A stretch of 64,000 nt of DNA from contig NC_085881.1 in assembly GCF_035222275.1 (NCBI RefSeq), positions 1,922,001 through 1,986,000 of the forward strand, written 5' to 3'. This DNA is from Podospora bellae-mahoneyi (taxonomy: Eukaryota > Ascomycota > Sordariomycetes > Sordariales > Podosporaceae). Position 1 is the first letter of the stretch. Each line of letters opens with the position of its first letter. The notes under the pieces were generated by a model. The model did not search any database. It was not told the DNA's origin and saw nothing but the letters and a program-made list of their open reading frames with translations. The translations under genes and the position numbers were made by a program. This document shows, piece after piece, positions 46,972 through 58,645 of the stretch.

Positions 46972-48492
46972 ATGCTGGGGATCATGGCATCACAGCCCTC
47001 TTGTTGGGGCATATTCCCCACACCAGCCAACAATGAGCTCACCAGACACACTATCTACCATGATCTTAACCCAGCCTGCCAGGAAATCCGCCTGCTCAGA
47101 GTTCATCTTGAGGAAAAAGACGGCTTTATACGGTGTGAGCTGCTACCAGCAGCTAGTCTGTCCAACATCAGAGGGCAGTACACGGCAATATCCTACTGCG
47201 CGGGAGACCCTAGGAGAACCAAAAAAATATTCGTCAACGGCATCCCGTTCAATGTCTTTGAGAATCTTGCCCATGTCTTGGAAATGACAAGGAACTTCTG
47301 GACCAAGACATTTCCCGATAAAGAGTGCATAATCTGGGCCGACCAAATCTGCATTAACCAGTTCAACCTTGCTGAGCGCTCACACCAGGTCGGTTTCATG
47401 AGGGGTATTTACTCTTCAGCGGCGCAGACCTTGATATGCCTTTCTACCACCGACGTTGACCCTCGTGGAGTTGAGTGGCTGGTGAAGCTACACCAAAGTG
47501 TCGATCCTGATGGCGACTTCTACCAGTACTACTTCCACCTTGAGTACTACCTCCGAACCAACCTGGCCAACAAGCAATTTGCCGACGATTGGTTTGCATT
47601 TTACGACGTCTTCAACAGCCCATGGTGGATGCGAACTTGGGTCTATCAAGAGTTTATTTCATCCTCCAACATCTACTTTTTGTATGGCAAATCATCTGTT
47701 CCCTGGAAAAGACTGTCAGAGGTACTCCCAACACTTCAAAAATACAGCCACTTCCCCTACTTTGGCCCAGCTTTTACTGAACGCCAAGCACAAGTCGCAG
47801 ACACAAAGAACATTGTCAACTTTTTCGTAATCAGTAAACTTCGGTTTGATCGGGTTGGGCCATTCGACCTGATGGATCTGCTTTCTCAATCTCGACATCT
47901 TCAGAGCAGCGATAGCCGCGACGGGATCTATGCTTTCCTTGGTCTTGTTCGTGAGAGCTACGGGATCATTCCAGACTATTCCCCTGAGAACACTATGGAA
48001 CGGCTTTTGGTGGAAATTGCAACGCGGATTGTTTTGCAAGACAAAACATTGGATATTCTCTCCGATGCGAGCAGGGTGAGAGGAGAGCTGTCGCCACGAC
48101 TTCCCTCTTGGGTTCCAGATTGGACCACAAAGGCTTGTGTCAGCCTTATTCCAAGAACCATCCGAGATACAAGTGACGGATCAGTCGCTTTATTTCCTCG
48201 AATCGTTCAATCAGGGAAGCTAGAACTTCAAGGTTTCCATATCGGTGTTTTCAGAAAGGGAAAGCTTGGGTGGTACTTCCCCAACAGTCGGGACAGATTT
48301 CGTCATGATGGTGAAGGTCGCGAGGAGTTGTGGGATATTATCGGGGCTCAAGGTCCATTTGTTTTGCGTCACGTGGGGAACCAGTATCATCTTGTCAGGG
48401 AAGCACAGAAAAATAAACCTGCTGGATATAATAGCGTGGAGGATGCTGTTCAGAGACATGGATTGCAAGCGCAGACAGTGGTACTCTCCTAA
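46972..48492 (+). CDS. HET-domain protein (heterokaryon incompatibility type)
   Basis: Intronless protein of 506 residues from ATG 46972 (a second ATG at 46984 is also possible). The HET domain occupies about residues 65-230. Block 1 is GQYTAISYCAGDPRR, block 2 WADQICINQFNLAERSHQV and block 3 WWMRTWVYQEF, the three classic HET signatures. Then come SRDGIYAFLGLVRESYGIIP, WVPDW and a C-terminal region typical of het-6-like proteins. HET domains act as cell-death executors in non-self recognition between fungal strains; genomes carry many copies, most of unknown specificity. No STAND or WD partner domain lies in the same protein. It is followed at 600 bp by the DUF3433 gene on the same strand. 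Confidence 0.93.
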   Translation: MLGIMASQPSCWGIFPTPANNELTRHTIYHDLNPACQEIRLLRVHLEEKDGFIRCELLPAASLSNIRGQYTAISYCAGDPRRTKKIFVNGIPFNVFENLAHVLEMTRNFWTKTFPDKECIIWADQICINQFNLAERSHQVGFMRGIYSSAAQTLICLSTTDVDPRGVEWLVKLHQSVDPDGDFYQYYFHLEYYLRTNLANKQFADDWFAFYDVFNSPWWMRTWVYQEFISSSNIYFLYGKSSVPWKRLSEVLPTLQKYSHFPYFGPAFTERQAQVADTKNIVNFFVISKLRFDRVGPFDLMDLLSQSRHLQSSDSRDGIYAFLGLVRESYGIIPDYSPENTMERLLVEIATRIVLQDKTLDILSDASRVRGELSPRLPSWVPDWTTKACVSLIPRTIRDTSDGSVALFPRIVQSGKLELQGFHIGVFRKGKLGWYFPNSRDRFRHDGEGREELWDIIGAQGPFVLRHVGNQYHLVREAQKNKPAGYNSVEDAVQRHGLQAQTVVLS

Positions 48493-49086
48493 GATACTTA
48501 GTGTCTGTTGCCTTTGGTGTTTATCACTGTCAGGTTACGTACCAGACCTAGCACCTTCTGTATTCTTCGACGGGAATATTGATATCAGGTATCACACCAG
48601 CGTCACAGGAACCAAGTACCCCTGCCACCTCTTCCCCAACGGTGCGAAGCACAAGCAAGGCCTGCGAAAGAGCTGGCACATTCATATTGGAACACTCCAA
48701 GTCTTGTACCACTTCCCTTCTTTAAGGCAGACTATGCAAACTACTATATCCCTTTTGGTAATGAACTGTAGCCCGGGTAGTTTCCTCCGGCTACGACGTT
48801 GTATTGTGGCTGCATGATAACATTTTATAGACTTATAGCGATTGGCAGCTGAGATACGAATGCAACCTAGGTACCTAGCCTAATGTAACTCTGATAACCT
48901 TCTTTATTTACCTCTGCACCTTTGCACTCTGCCCTGCCACTCCAGAGCCGGCTTGATGCAATTGCGCTCGGCATGTTGCCTGAATCGGGCCTTTGAAATG
49001 CCTTGAAGTTTGTTAGACTGGAAGTTGTGATGACATGGTACCCAGTTGATAGGCATTAATGTCTCATAGTCAATGATATCTATTCT
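48493..49086. other. Intergenic region
   Basis: HET 3' region and DUF3433 upstream region. A palindromic ACCTAGGTACCTAG lies at 48865-48878. A different-frame open stretch (48245-48817) shows no known motif. Confidence 0.45.
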
Positions 49087-52000
49087 ATGCACGATGTTCT
49101 AATCACGAGAATAAAGGAGACTGATCAGCCTATTCCAACCCTAGGTATTCCCTCATTCATCAGTCTCCAGGGTAATATCACAACAACATTTGCCCTTGGA
49201 AGGTCATCCTCTAAGCGCAAGCAAGATATGAGGACCCGCGCCTATGCATTGCTCGGCAGCATGTTCACGACCAAACTTCGAGTTAGGACGAACGTTGCAG
49301 CATGCTACAAACCCATACCTCTCAGGACTGGATTCTTGCTTATCATGGCACTGTAGTACGTTCACTCCCTGACTGAATGCACCTATCTTACAGCTGACAA
49401 CGACTGGGAAGTATCTGCTGTCTTCTCGCTCTCGTGGAAACAGCTCTTCAAAAGTTTTCCATCTCTCATGATCGACGAACCGTGCCCAATGACACCGCCT
49501 CTTTCGGGTACGGGTCTTTTGTCAGCGCTCCGCTTATCCCGCCGCGACAAACAACGCGTGCCATATATGCTCTACCAGATCTACAACCAAGATGGACACC
49601 TGCAAAAGGATTAAGAGCTGCCAACACCACGGTCAATGGTACAGTCCCCAATCCCTCCACAATCGCACCCAGTTCAGCATCTCTGGTCGTCAACCCAACA
49701 CCTACAGAGTCAGGTCCACCGGCCTGGCTGGAGGCACTAGAAGGGCCATTTCGATCTGCTGGGCGGAACGCCTACTTTTGGGATGAAAGTGTGTCATCAG
49801 GATACGGTACGAAAGAAATCTTTACAGAAAGGAGCCAACTCAATGGTCGAGCACCCATTCCACCCCTCGACAATTGGGGCCGGCTACTGGGCCCACGTCA
49901 CAGCTTTCGCTTTTTGGTTACGGCAGGGGACTATATCAGCCCCGATGCAAGCTCTTTTCGTAACCTTCTGGCCATTTGGCACGACCCCTTGGACTCCCAA
50001 GTTAGCGTCGCAGTCTTGAGACGTGATCTAGGCCTGATTGACGAGACATACGAAACCCCAGGAAAGGACGAGCCAGACTACCTCAGGAATCCCCCTCAGT
50101 CCTGCACAGTGGTGTGCAGTGGGTCAGCACTTATCTTTTTGGACCAGACTTGTTGGTTGTCGTGGTATATCATCTCATTGATGTGGACTTATACCTGTAC
50201 AGACACTTTGCAGTTCCAAAACACGCATTGTTTTAGCTTGGTTGCAGACTTCAACAATGGTCACAAAGATCAGCCATGCAGCAGTCCGGATCCCAGTGGT
50301 TTGGGAGATGAAGCGCAGAGCTTAGTATTTGAGTCAAATCGTCATGAAGAACAAGACAACAAGAGCAGTACTGCTCCTGATACAGTCCAAAGAACAACCG
50401 TTGCATCAACGATGACCTCTTCATCCTCTGCAGCTTTTACATCATCGGTAGCCTTTTCATCGTCACCAGCTTTTTCATCGTCAATAAGCTTTCCATTGTC
50501 AACAACTTTTTCATCAACAACCTTTTCATCATCACCAGCTGTTTCGTCATCATCAGCAGCATTGCTGACCTTTCAGCCGCCCATGACAACCATCACCAGC
50601 ATTACTCATAGCGGTTTCAACCATGGCTCCTTCAGCACATTGACCGAAAGTAATAGTCAAACCGACCACACGGTTAACCAGCCCACAATACATACATCAA
50701 CTTCATCACCAGACGAGAATAGCATTAAGCCGTCAAAATCTCAACCAGAGGAGTTCACAGACATTAGTAGTGGCCATATTGGTACAACCGTGGAAAGCAA
50801 AGGTACAAGTAGGATCAACCCCGATAGTATAACATCGACCAGGCGCAGTCTCGAGGCAAGCGACCAGTCAACAACTCCCTCTAAGAGTTTCACGGCCACT
50901 ACCTCTACTTCCCAGGTCACACAAGAATCAGGGGTTTGGGATAGCCTTTCAAGGATCAGCGAAACAAAACAAACAACAACACCACACTTCAATCCGTCCC
51001 AAACTACGACGCCAACAACCCTATATGCTGACTCTATACCGATAACATTATTGCAAATAAAAAGCGTATCATATCCAGATGCGACACAATTTCGACAATT
51101 GATTGGGTCTCAATCAAGTCAAAAATGTCATGATAAAACAATCAGCGGTGCTTGGCAATCAACAACATTTCCTAGCATGGACAAACCCAATAGTGCAGGC
51201 CAATCACCAGTTTCAGACACAAAAACGAGGCCCCCAGCCGTCAAACTGCCCGAAGAGCCTAATATGAGCGATAGGTCAACCCGCTCTTTAATTGTCACAA
51301 CAGAAGCTTCTCACAGTCTTGATTCTCTCGAGGACGTCGCCAACCTAGCTCCGGCACAAAAGGCGACAGTCAGCCAACCTACAGGCTCGGTGAATGGAAC
51401 AAGGATAATCACTGCATTACAGTCGCACAAAGAAGCCATCAATCTGTCCACAACGACTTCTTTTCCTACGGATGTCAGGACTTTGGCCGCGATAGCCATC
51501 CCTACTTCCGTCACAGACCTACATTCTTTGCCATCGACCAGTCATAACCCAACAGAAACGGTCAGTTCGGTGATAGACAGAGCACAAATACCGCCTCTTT
51601 TTCACCCTGTTTCATTGGGGGACTATTTCCTAGCTGCATACGTGCCTGTAATCATCACGTTGCCCTTGGCAACTTTGGCACAAATATTGAGCATGGAGGT
51701 CAAAGCACTTGCTCCCTTCCACGCACTCAGTAGACCAATGGGGGCGGCAGCTACAGACTCCCTGTGTCTCCCCACAGGTGGCTTTCCGGGGATCTATAAA
51801 AGCATTTGCCTTTGCTTCCAGCGTCAAGGTCGACAGCCCTTATTATTTCTGGTCGATCTGCTTGTCTGGACCACGGCCATCATTGCCTCGCTCTCTAGCG
51901 AGGCCTTCGGCATCAAGCTCCATGGCAAATGCAAACACGACGATTTCAGAGGATGCTACATGGGAATTGCAGTATTCGGCACTCAAAGCCGAATCATTCA

Positions 52001-53113
52001 GAGTCTACTGGGCTTCTCCTTGTGTCTTATTCTGCTTATTATGTATCGGCTCCGAAACTGGCAAACCGGCATTGATGTGCCCCATGGTCGAAGTCTCGCA
52101 GCCATATCTATGCTCGTTACTGAACCATGCACACGCAGAGTCTTGCAGCAACTCAGGCCCGATTCCCACACCGGGAGACTCAGTAACAAGGACATGGCAC
52201 GCCAGCTTGAAGGGTACATCTTTAAATTAGCACCCATCTCATCACACCTGACTGGTTACAAACAGCTTGTTTCCTCAAGGCCCACACAACCATTACGCAA
52301 ACCCAAACCACAAAAGACACCAACCACACGCCGCTCCAGAATCATAGAATTCGTTGACCACCTTCCACAAGGCTTTCTACTTCAATTCCTCGTCATCCTC
52401 GGTACACTCAGCTTCATAATTCTGATAATATGCTATGAAACAATTACGGGAGCCGATTCTCCGTTTGAGCACTTCATGAACTCTCAGGGCTTTGGTGTGA
52501 AGCTCCTTTTTGCAGGACTGGGTGTAGTGATATCTCTCTTTTGGGATGATTATTTCGCGCGTGAGTTGTCTCTGACATTTCTAACCCAGCAGTTGAACCC
52601 AAGCTAACCCGTCATCCCGACAAACAAGAGGTTGCACTCAAAGAGCCAGACCGCCAATTCAACCGCTGGCCGCGCCCTGCCAAAGCCTCTTCCGTTTTCC
52701 TAGTCTCCCCACCGACCACTGCTTTTGCTGCCCTCACTCCTGCTACCCTTCACAGACGCCAGTTCTTTCTCATGTGGGTTGCCTTGGTCACCGTTCTGTC
52801 AAAGATCACGCCATTGTTGCTATCCAACATCCCATTCAGCCCCTGGCTCACCTGGGAGACACATCGTGTCTGTACTTGGACCGCGGTTGGGATCTTGACA
52901 ACAATGATCCTCACATTGGGGTACGGTCTTATACTTGTCAAGTACTCCCGATGGCCGTCGCATCCAGGAAGACTCGGTGGCATCATCTACTACCTGTTGA
53001 CAATGCCGTCTAACAGCATCGGAAGAACACCGATTTTGCGGTTTCTTGATGATGGAATGGCACCAGGAAACCATCTGGAGGATATTGAACTTGGAAATAT
53101 CCAACGTCGTTGA
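49087..53113 (+). CDS. DUF3433 multi-spanning membrane protein with long Ser/Thr-rich insert
   Basis: About 1300 residues. Exons 49087-49355, 49412-52560 and 52629-53113. The first TM (PIPLRTGFLLIMALY, then ICCLLALVE) is completed only by splicing a 56-nt intron (GTACGT, GCTGAC branch, GGGAAG acceptor). Residues about 300-730 are Ser/Thr-rich with repeated FSSSPA-like units (50410-50570), probably extracellular and glycosylated. TM helices return from about 820: SLGDYFLAAYVPVIITLPLA, LVDLLVWTTAIIASL, GFSLCLILLIMYRLR. The C-terminus has the DUF3433 hallmark TVLSKITPLLLSNIPFS, then a last TM. The second intron is uncertain: 52561-52628 (68 nt, GTGAGT, GCTAACC, CAAG) is normal-sized, while AG at 52588-52589 would give a 29-nt intron in the same phase. 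Function of DUF3433 proteins is unknown; they are numerous in Sordariomycetes. Confidence 0.83.
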
Positions 53114-53169
53114 AGCTACAAGCTACCTCTACTGCATCCTAGAAACAATCCAACTCTTCATGATGGACA

Positions 53170-55237
53170 TTACCCAGACTTCCTCGGAGTAACATCAACT
53201 CCCACTAAATCACCAGCCCTATACTCTTCAAGAACCTTCATAAAGGACAAGATGCCCTCCGACCAAATACCCATCCTAGCACTCTTCATCATCTCGGCAG
53301 GATCCTGATTTGGCTTGTTGAACTCGCCCTCCGAAGTGGTATAACCTGGCGTGCACACGCTAAGTGCAGCAAGATTGGCAGCTCGCTTGACGGCTTCCAT
53401 CGCCCAGCCCTCTTCAGCCTCTACTGTCGGGTCAATCACGGCGAGCCCCCCAACCTTTTCCTCGGCCTTCTTGATGAAGTGAGTCATGTGTTCAGCCGCA
53501 ATATCCAACGTTTCAGTGTTGTTAGGAGACTGCCCAAACTGAGCAGTCGGCCCAAAGAAAAGGTTAGGAAACCCGCGGCTGATAACACCATGGAGAGTCG
53601 AAGCTCCCTGAGCATCCCACTTGTCGTCGAACGACTTTCCACCACGACCAAAAACATTGATTCCCGTCCGTTTCGCAGGGTTGAGACCACCATACGCAGG
53701 AGACCGATACCCAGTGCTGAGAACGAGGATGTCGAGCGGATACTCCTTCTTTTGCACGACCAGCCCTGTGCTAGTAGCAGAGTCGATACCCTTTCCGTCT
53801 GTGTCAACCAAGTGAACGTGAGGGAGGTTGAATGCCTGCAGGTACTCATCACTGAAAGTTGGACGCTTGCACCAAACAGGGTACCAAGGCTTGAGCGCCT
53901 TTGCTGTTTCCGGGTCCTTGACGATCTCATCAATGCGAGCACGAGCCTTTTCAGCACGTGGCAGGTCCAACATCAAGAGGCCCCCAACATGCTCGCCAAT
54001 CTTCTCTGGAGTAGGCTCAATGATCCCAAAGTTGGGAGAGCCAATGATAGCACAATAGGCAGGCGCCTCGGTCCATCCACAGCCCACCATGTTGACTTGC
54101 TCTGGGGGAGCGCAGTTGTTAAGGTAAGTGACCCAGTTATAGCGGCGCTCGCGCTGCCATCCTTTTTTGTTGGCGATCTTTGTTTTCCTTTGTAACTGTT
54201 AGCCCGAGTTCGAAGTCTCCCCCAACAAGATCAAAGAGCTGTACTTACCATTCCTCAAGATCCGTTTCCTTCTGGCCACGCCAACTCACCGACGAAGGCG
54301 TCCGCTGGAAAACATACACCTCCTTCGCAAACTTTGCCAGCTTCGGCACAACCTGAATAGCCGTCGCACCAGTCCCGATAATCCCCACCCTTTTCCCTTC
54401 CAAGCCGGTCAAATTCTGGTCCTCCTGCGAGCCACCCGTAGTCCCATAATCCCAGCGAGATGTATGGAACATCGACCCCCCAAGGTTCTCCAGTCCCGGT
54501 ACCTTGGGGACATGAGGAATCGTCAAAACACCCGACAAAACAAAGAAATAATTCGCCTGGATATTCAGCTTCCTTTCTCCCTCCTCTGGCCCCCTGTTTT
54601 CCATCACAGCCACATTCCACACCTCCTCCTCATCACTCCACCTGCAATCCGTCACCTCCGACCTGAAAAGCGCCTTGTCATGGAGATCCCACTTTGTGGC
54701 AATCCTCTCAGCATGCTCACGCAGCTCAAGTCCCGTAGCGTATTTTAGCTTAGGAACATACCCCGTCTCTTCCAACAGCGGCATGTAGATATAACTCTCC
54801 ACATCACAGTGCAGACCAGGATAGCGGTTCCAATACCAAGTACCACCATATCCACCACCAGCCTCAATGATACGGAGGTCATCAGGACCGTTGACGAGAC
54901 CAGCTTCGATAAGCTTGACAGCGGTGATGAGACCGCCGTAGCCGCCTCCCAGGATGACGAATTTGTACCTCCCGCCATCCTTGACAGCGGGGGTTTTGGC
55001 GTTGAGAGCTGCGTGGTCGACCCAGGGATCTTTGCCTAGCGAATGGATGCGGGCGTCCTTGGCGTACTGGAGGTCGACGTACTGGGCGAGGCCGTCTGAG
55101 CGGAAGCGTTTGGAGGCTTCTTCAGTGTATTTTTGTTGGATGCTGGCGAACTTGGCTTGCATGGCTGCCATGTCGGGGGGGGCTCCGTCGGAGCCATTGG
55201 TGCTGTCAGCACTGGGGAGGACCTCTGAGGTCGTCAT
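53170..55237 (-). CDS. Baeyer-Villiger-type flavin monooxygenase
   Basis: FAD- and NADPH-dependent enzyme that converts ketones to esters or lactones. Minus-strand exons 55237-54249 and 54187-53170; 668 residues. A roughly 90-residue N-terminal extension precedes the FAD-binding GGGYGG loop (KFVILGGGYGGLITA). Then come GGTWYWNRYPGLHCDVES, the BVMO fingerprint variant MFHTSRWDYG (HTxxW kept) and the NADPH-binding GIIGTGATAIQ. The second exon has VLSTGYRSP and GFPNLFFGPTAQFGQSPNN. The intron (GTAAGT, GGCTAAC, AAAG) joins EEW to KTKIANKKGW in frame. The length and the HCDVES block fit the fungal group of cyclohexanone/cyclopentanone-type BVMOs. Divergent from the cyclase-family gene, 1.19 kb away. 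Substrate unknown. Confidence 0.94.
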
Positions 55238-56423
55238 GGTGTGAAGTTTGAAGAGTTATCTTTGTCAACCAGGACTGAAGATACAGATAACGGAAACCAA
55301 AGAGAGGGGAACGGATGGCTTACGAGTTCCAAAACAGGATGTCGTGCAAAACTTTTACTTATGTGTCTCCCCCTGGGAAGCCCCGGGTGCGAGTACGAGC
55401 AGTTCATATAGCAGAACGAGTACGATCGCGAGAATGGTAGGACGGGATCGGGTTGCCTGGTGGTGCGTCTCGCGGTGCTCACAGTGTGTGGAGTGTGTGC
55501 GTTCTGGGCTCCAGGATCTACCAGCTGCAGAGGCGTTACTGATCCCATATTGAAGGTCTTGGCGGGATTGCGAAACCAGGAAAAGACAGGTCGGCCATGT
55601 CGCATTGCATACTGTACATTCCTCTTGTTGTGGCAATGCACATTGCCAACGCCCTGAGTCTCGGGGTTTAGCAGCTGTCCGATCCCAAGATTAACCGCGC
55701 TCTCCCGGCAGGATGAAACAGAACCTGCCATCTTCTTCGGCGTCCGGCATCAATCCGAAGCAATCATCTGCTGGGGGTCCAAGACAACTCACCGCTAATG
55801 GACTTGTCATGTCTCAAGCCGTTCCTCCACATTCTTCAGTTGCCTCTCCATAGATCGCCATCCCGCTCCGTGCAAGCGCCAATCATTGGCCGTTTGCGAT
55901 ATAGGGTTACAGACAAGGTTCTTACACGAGCCCCATGTCGATAAACGCACAGGTCACAGTGCGGGGTGGATGGGCCGTGTACATACTCCATCATTATTTG
56001 TGTACTCCGTAGGTAGTTTGATGACTCTTGTCCAATCGTCAGACACCAAGAGGAGAGTGAGGGGTCAAAATTGCAGATATCGACAGTCTCAGCCATCGAA
56101 TCCCCCGAAGGCACACAGGATCTAATAAGGTCAAACTCCCTACAAGGGTTTCTACAAGTTGCGTAATGCATTAGGCTAAACTATTGGTTCCCAGGGAAGT
56201 TAACAGATCACCAACAGCTCAGCAGAGAACCAAAGTCCCCAAGGTGCCAACCGCATCAAGCGATGGAACTAGACTCGTGTGGAGCAATGCCAACATGACA
56301 CATACATATAACTTGCTTAACCTTCCCCCCTTCACCATCATGACCCCTCTTGTCTTGTTATCGAACAGGTCGACCTGCATAAACAATACACCAATAATAA
56401 CCAACAACTAAAAAGCCACCAAC
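55238..56423. other. Divergent promoter region of BVMO and cyclase genes
   Basis: 1.19 kb between two oppositely transcribed enzyme genes. Long open frames on the minus strand (55234-55731) have no recognisable content. No binding site could be assigned with confidence. Confidence 0.5.
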
Positions 56424-57555
56424 ATGCCTACCGACCCAAGCTCCGTCCCAAACTTTGATGACCTCCCTGCAGTCGATGGACACCCTCAGGGCTGCGCCTG
56501 GGGAGTCTTCGACAAGGACGGAAAGAAAGACCACTACGGTACACTGAACTTTGTCACTCCTGAAATCGTAGCTGCTGCTGCCAAAGAAGTCACAGATGGC
56601 ATTTCCATCTCTCTCAAGTATGTGTGCGGATTCTCCACGCAAAATAGGCACTAACAACCCCAAAGCTGGCCCCTAAACGGCATCAAGTTCCCCTTGCCCG
56701 GCCGCAAAGCCCCTGTCCACAAACCCGTTTCCCTCCGCGAGGTAGGGATGGAAATCGATGGCTTTGACGACGAGCTCGAAATCAACACCCAATTCTCCTC
56801 CCAATGGGACTCCCTCTGCCACTGTGTCCTCCCCTCGGGCGAGACCTACAACGGGTTCAAGCCCTCTATTGAGCTCCTTCAAACAACCACCACTGAGGGC
56901 AACGAAATGCCCACTATTGATCACTGGCACTCCCCCGCCAAGGGCTGCCTCGTTGCCCGTGGCGTCTTGATTGACTTTAAGCGCTATATTGATGAGATCA
57001 CTGACAAGACGTATGACCCCCTCGATGGTCATAGGATCACCGTTGAGGAGATCGAAGCGGTGGCGAAGCATCAAGGGGTGGAGATCAAGCCAGGGGATGT
57101 CCTGATTGTTCGGACGGGGTATACAGAGTTTTTGGAGAATCCAACTCCGGAAGGGTTTGCCAAGATGGCTACAATGTCGCTTTCCGGCGTGCATGGCACG
57201 ACTGAGACGGCGAAGTGGTTCTGGAATAAGAGGATTGCGGCTGTTGCTTCGGATGCGCATGCTTTTGAGGCGCTGCCGCCGTTGAAGGAGAATAGGGAGG
57301 TTGGTGCTGTGTCGGATTTGGGTGAGTTCTTTGCCAGCTTTTTGAACACAAAACAAATGGGTTTGCTGACAGAGAACAGTGCTGCACAAGTGGTTTTTGA
57401 ACTATTTTGGAACACCCATTGGTGAGCTTTGGGATTTGAAGGCGCTGGGAGAGTATGCCAAGAAGAAGGGGAAGTACAGCTTTTTGCTGACAAGCGCACC
57501 GCTGAATCATCCTGGACTGGTGGCTTCACCACCCAACGCCATTGCCTTGTTCTGA
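56424..57555 (+). CDS. Cyclase-family (kynurenine-formamidase-like fold) hydrolase
   Basis: Metal-dependent hydrolase of the fungal cyclase family (PF04199 type); relatives open cyclic amides or lactones, or hydrolyse formamides. Exons 56424-56617, 56666-57321 and 57380-57555; 341 residues. ISLNWPLNGIKFPLP forms at the first splice. The presumed metal site is in SSQWDSLCHC, and IDHWHSPAKGCLVARGVLIDF and GDVLIVRTGYTEFLE are family core strands. SLSGVHGTTETAKWFW and AAVASDAHAFEALPP follow. After the second splice, VLHKWFLNYFGTPIGELWDL and LNHPGLVASPPNAIALF give a normal C-terminus. Intron 1 ends CAAAG, intron 2 ends ACAG. Adjacency to a BVMO suggests action on a lactone or ester product, which is inference. 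Confidence 0.92.
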
Positions 57556-58108
57556 GCTGCTTCCAAGTTTGTCAGGCAATTGATGACTTGTGTGGGAGCA
57601 CAGAATTCAAAATAAAGAATAAGAAGGAAAAGCCAAACCAAAGGCTGGCTCACACTGTCAGGTTATGGACAAATAAAATAGACCGAAATGTGATGAAAAA
57701 GGGTTAAACCGCCTTCGATTACCCATATTGCCTAACTATCTCTGTTCACCTCACGATACACGAATAGTACGGTAAGGTCGTCATACTGGCTGGCTGTTAA
57801 TTCCTGGGATCGAGTGGCAACATTTAAAACTAAGATGATAGAATTCAAATAATAGGTAATGGACAGGGAAGTTCGTTAGATGGAATTCAGACTTTGAACA
57901 CTGTAAATTTCAACTTTGAACGCCGCTTCCTACTAGTTCGAAGCCTCGAACCGATTTTCAACGTGTCCAAAGCCGCAATTCCCGGAGCCACAACTCCACC
58001 CACCTCCTCGGCGCTCCAGCTCTCTCCTCAACCTCACCGCCGGTCCCACCGTCTCTCACAAATTCACTTAAACCACCCCAAACCTTACAAACACCACCAC
58101 CCCTCAAA
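57556..58108. other. Intergenic region
   Basis: No gene supported; it becomes C-rich toward the thioesterase start (CACCACCCCTC just before 58109). Confidence 0.45.
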
Positions 58109-58645
58109 ATGTCGACCTACACCCACCCCTCCGACCCCTCCACCCTCTCCCACGTCCAATCAACCTGGGACTTTATCCGCCCCAACTCGTCCATCTACAA
58201 CCACCTCCTCTCCGACATCCGCCTCGTCGCCGCCACAAAGGGGCGCATCATCGCCCACCTAGACGTCACACCCATCCACACTAACTCCAAAAACATCCTC
58301 CACGGGGCAGTAAGCGGGACGCTGTGTGACTGGGCCGGGGGTATGGCGATTGCTGCCGAGACGGGGCTGCAAAAGACGGGCGTGAGCACGGATATGCATG
58401 TTAGTTATTGCTCGACGGCCAAGGTGGGGGATACGTTGGAGATTGAGGCTTGGGTGGGCAGGGCGGGGAAGAACTTGGGGTTTACGGGGTTTGAGATTAG
58501 GAGGGGGGTGACAAATGGAGAGGGGAAGAAGGGGGTTGTGGTGGCTATGGGGAGTCATACCAAGTTTCTATTGTTTGGGCAGGGGAAGAGTGAGATAAAA
58601 GAGGAAAAGAGGGAGGGGACGGTTGAAGGGAATGGGTCCGAGTAG
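58109..58645 (+). CDS. PaaI/ACOT13-like hotdog thioesterase
   Basis: Single-exon protein of 178 residues in the 4HBT hotdog superfamily; it likely hydrolyses acyl-CoA thioesters. The central helix motif is NILHGAVSGTLCDWAGGMAI, with HGA in place of the usual HGG. GRIIAHLDVTPIHTN and HVSYCSTAKVGDTLEIEA are the flanking strands, and KGVVVAMGSHTKFL the last. The C-terminal tail is Lys/Glu-rich and disordered. ATG 58109 (CTCAAAATGTCG) is the first in frame. It could serve the nearby BVMO/cyclase pair or be a general housekeeping thioesterase. No targeting signal is clear. Confidence 0.87.
   Translation: MSTYTHPSDPSTLSHVQSTWDFIRPNSSIYNHLLSDIRLVAATKGRIIAHLDVTPIHTNSKNILHGAVSGTLCDWAGGMAIAAETGLQKTGVSTDMHVSYCSTAKVGDTLEIEAWVGRAGKNLGFTGFEIRRGVTNGEGKKGVVVAMGSHTKFLLFGQGKSEIKEEKREGTVEGNGSE

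Noticed and set aside
48245-48817. 190-residue plus-strand frame overlapping the HET 3' end
   Set aside because: Mostly an alternative frame of the HET gene; the part beyond 48492 shows no motif.
55234-55731. 165-residue minus-strand frame upstream of the BVMO
   Set aside because: Lies in the BVMO leader/promoter region, with no recognisable content.
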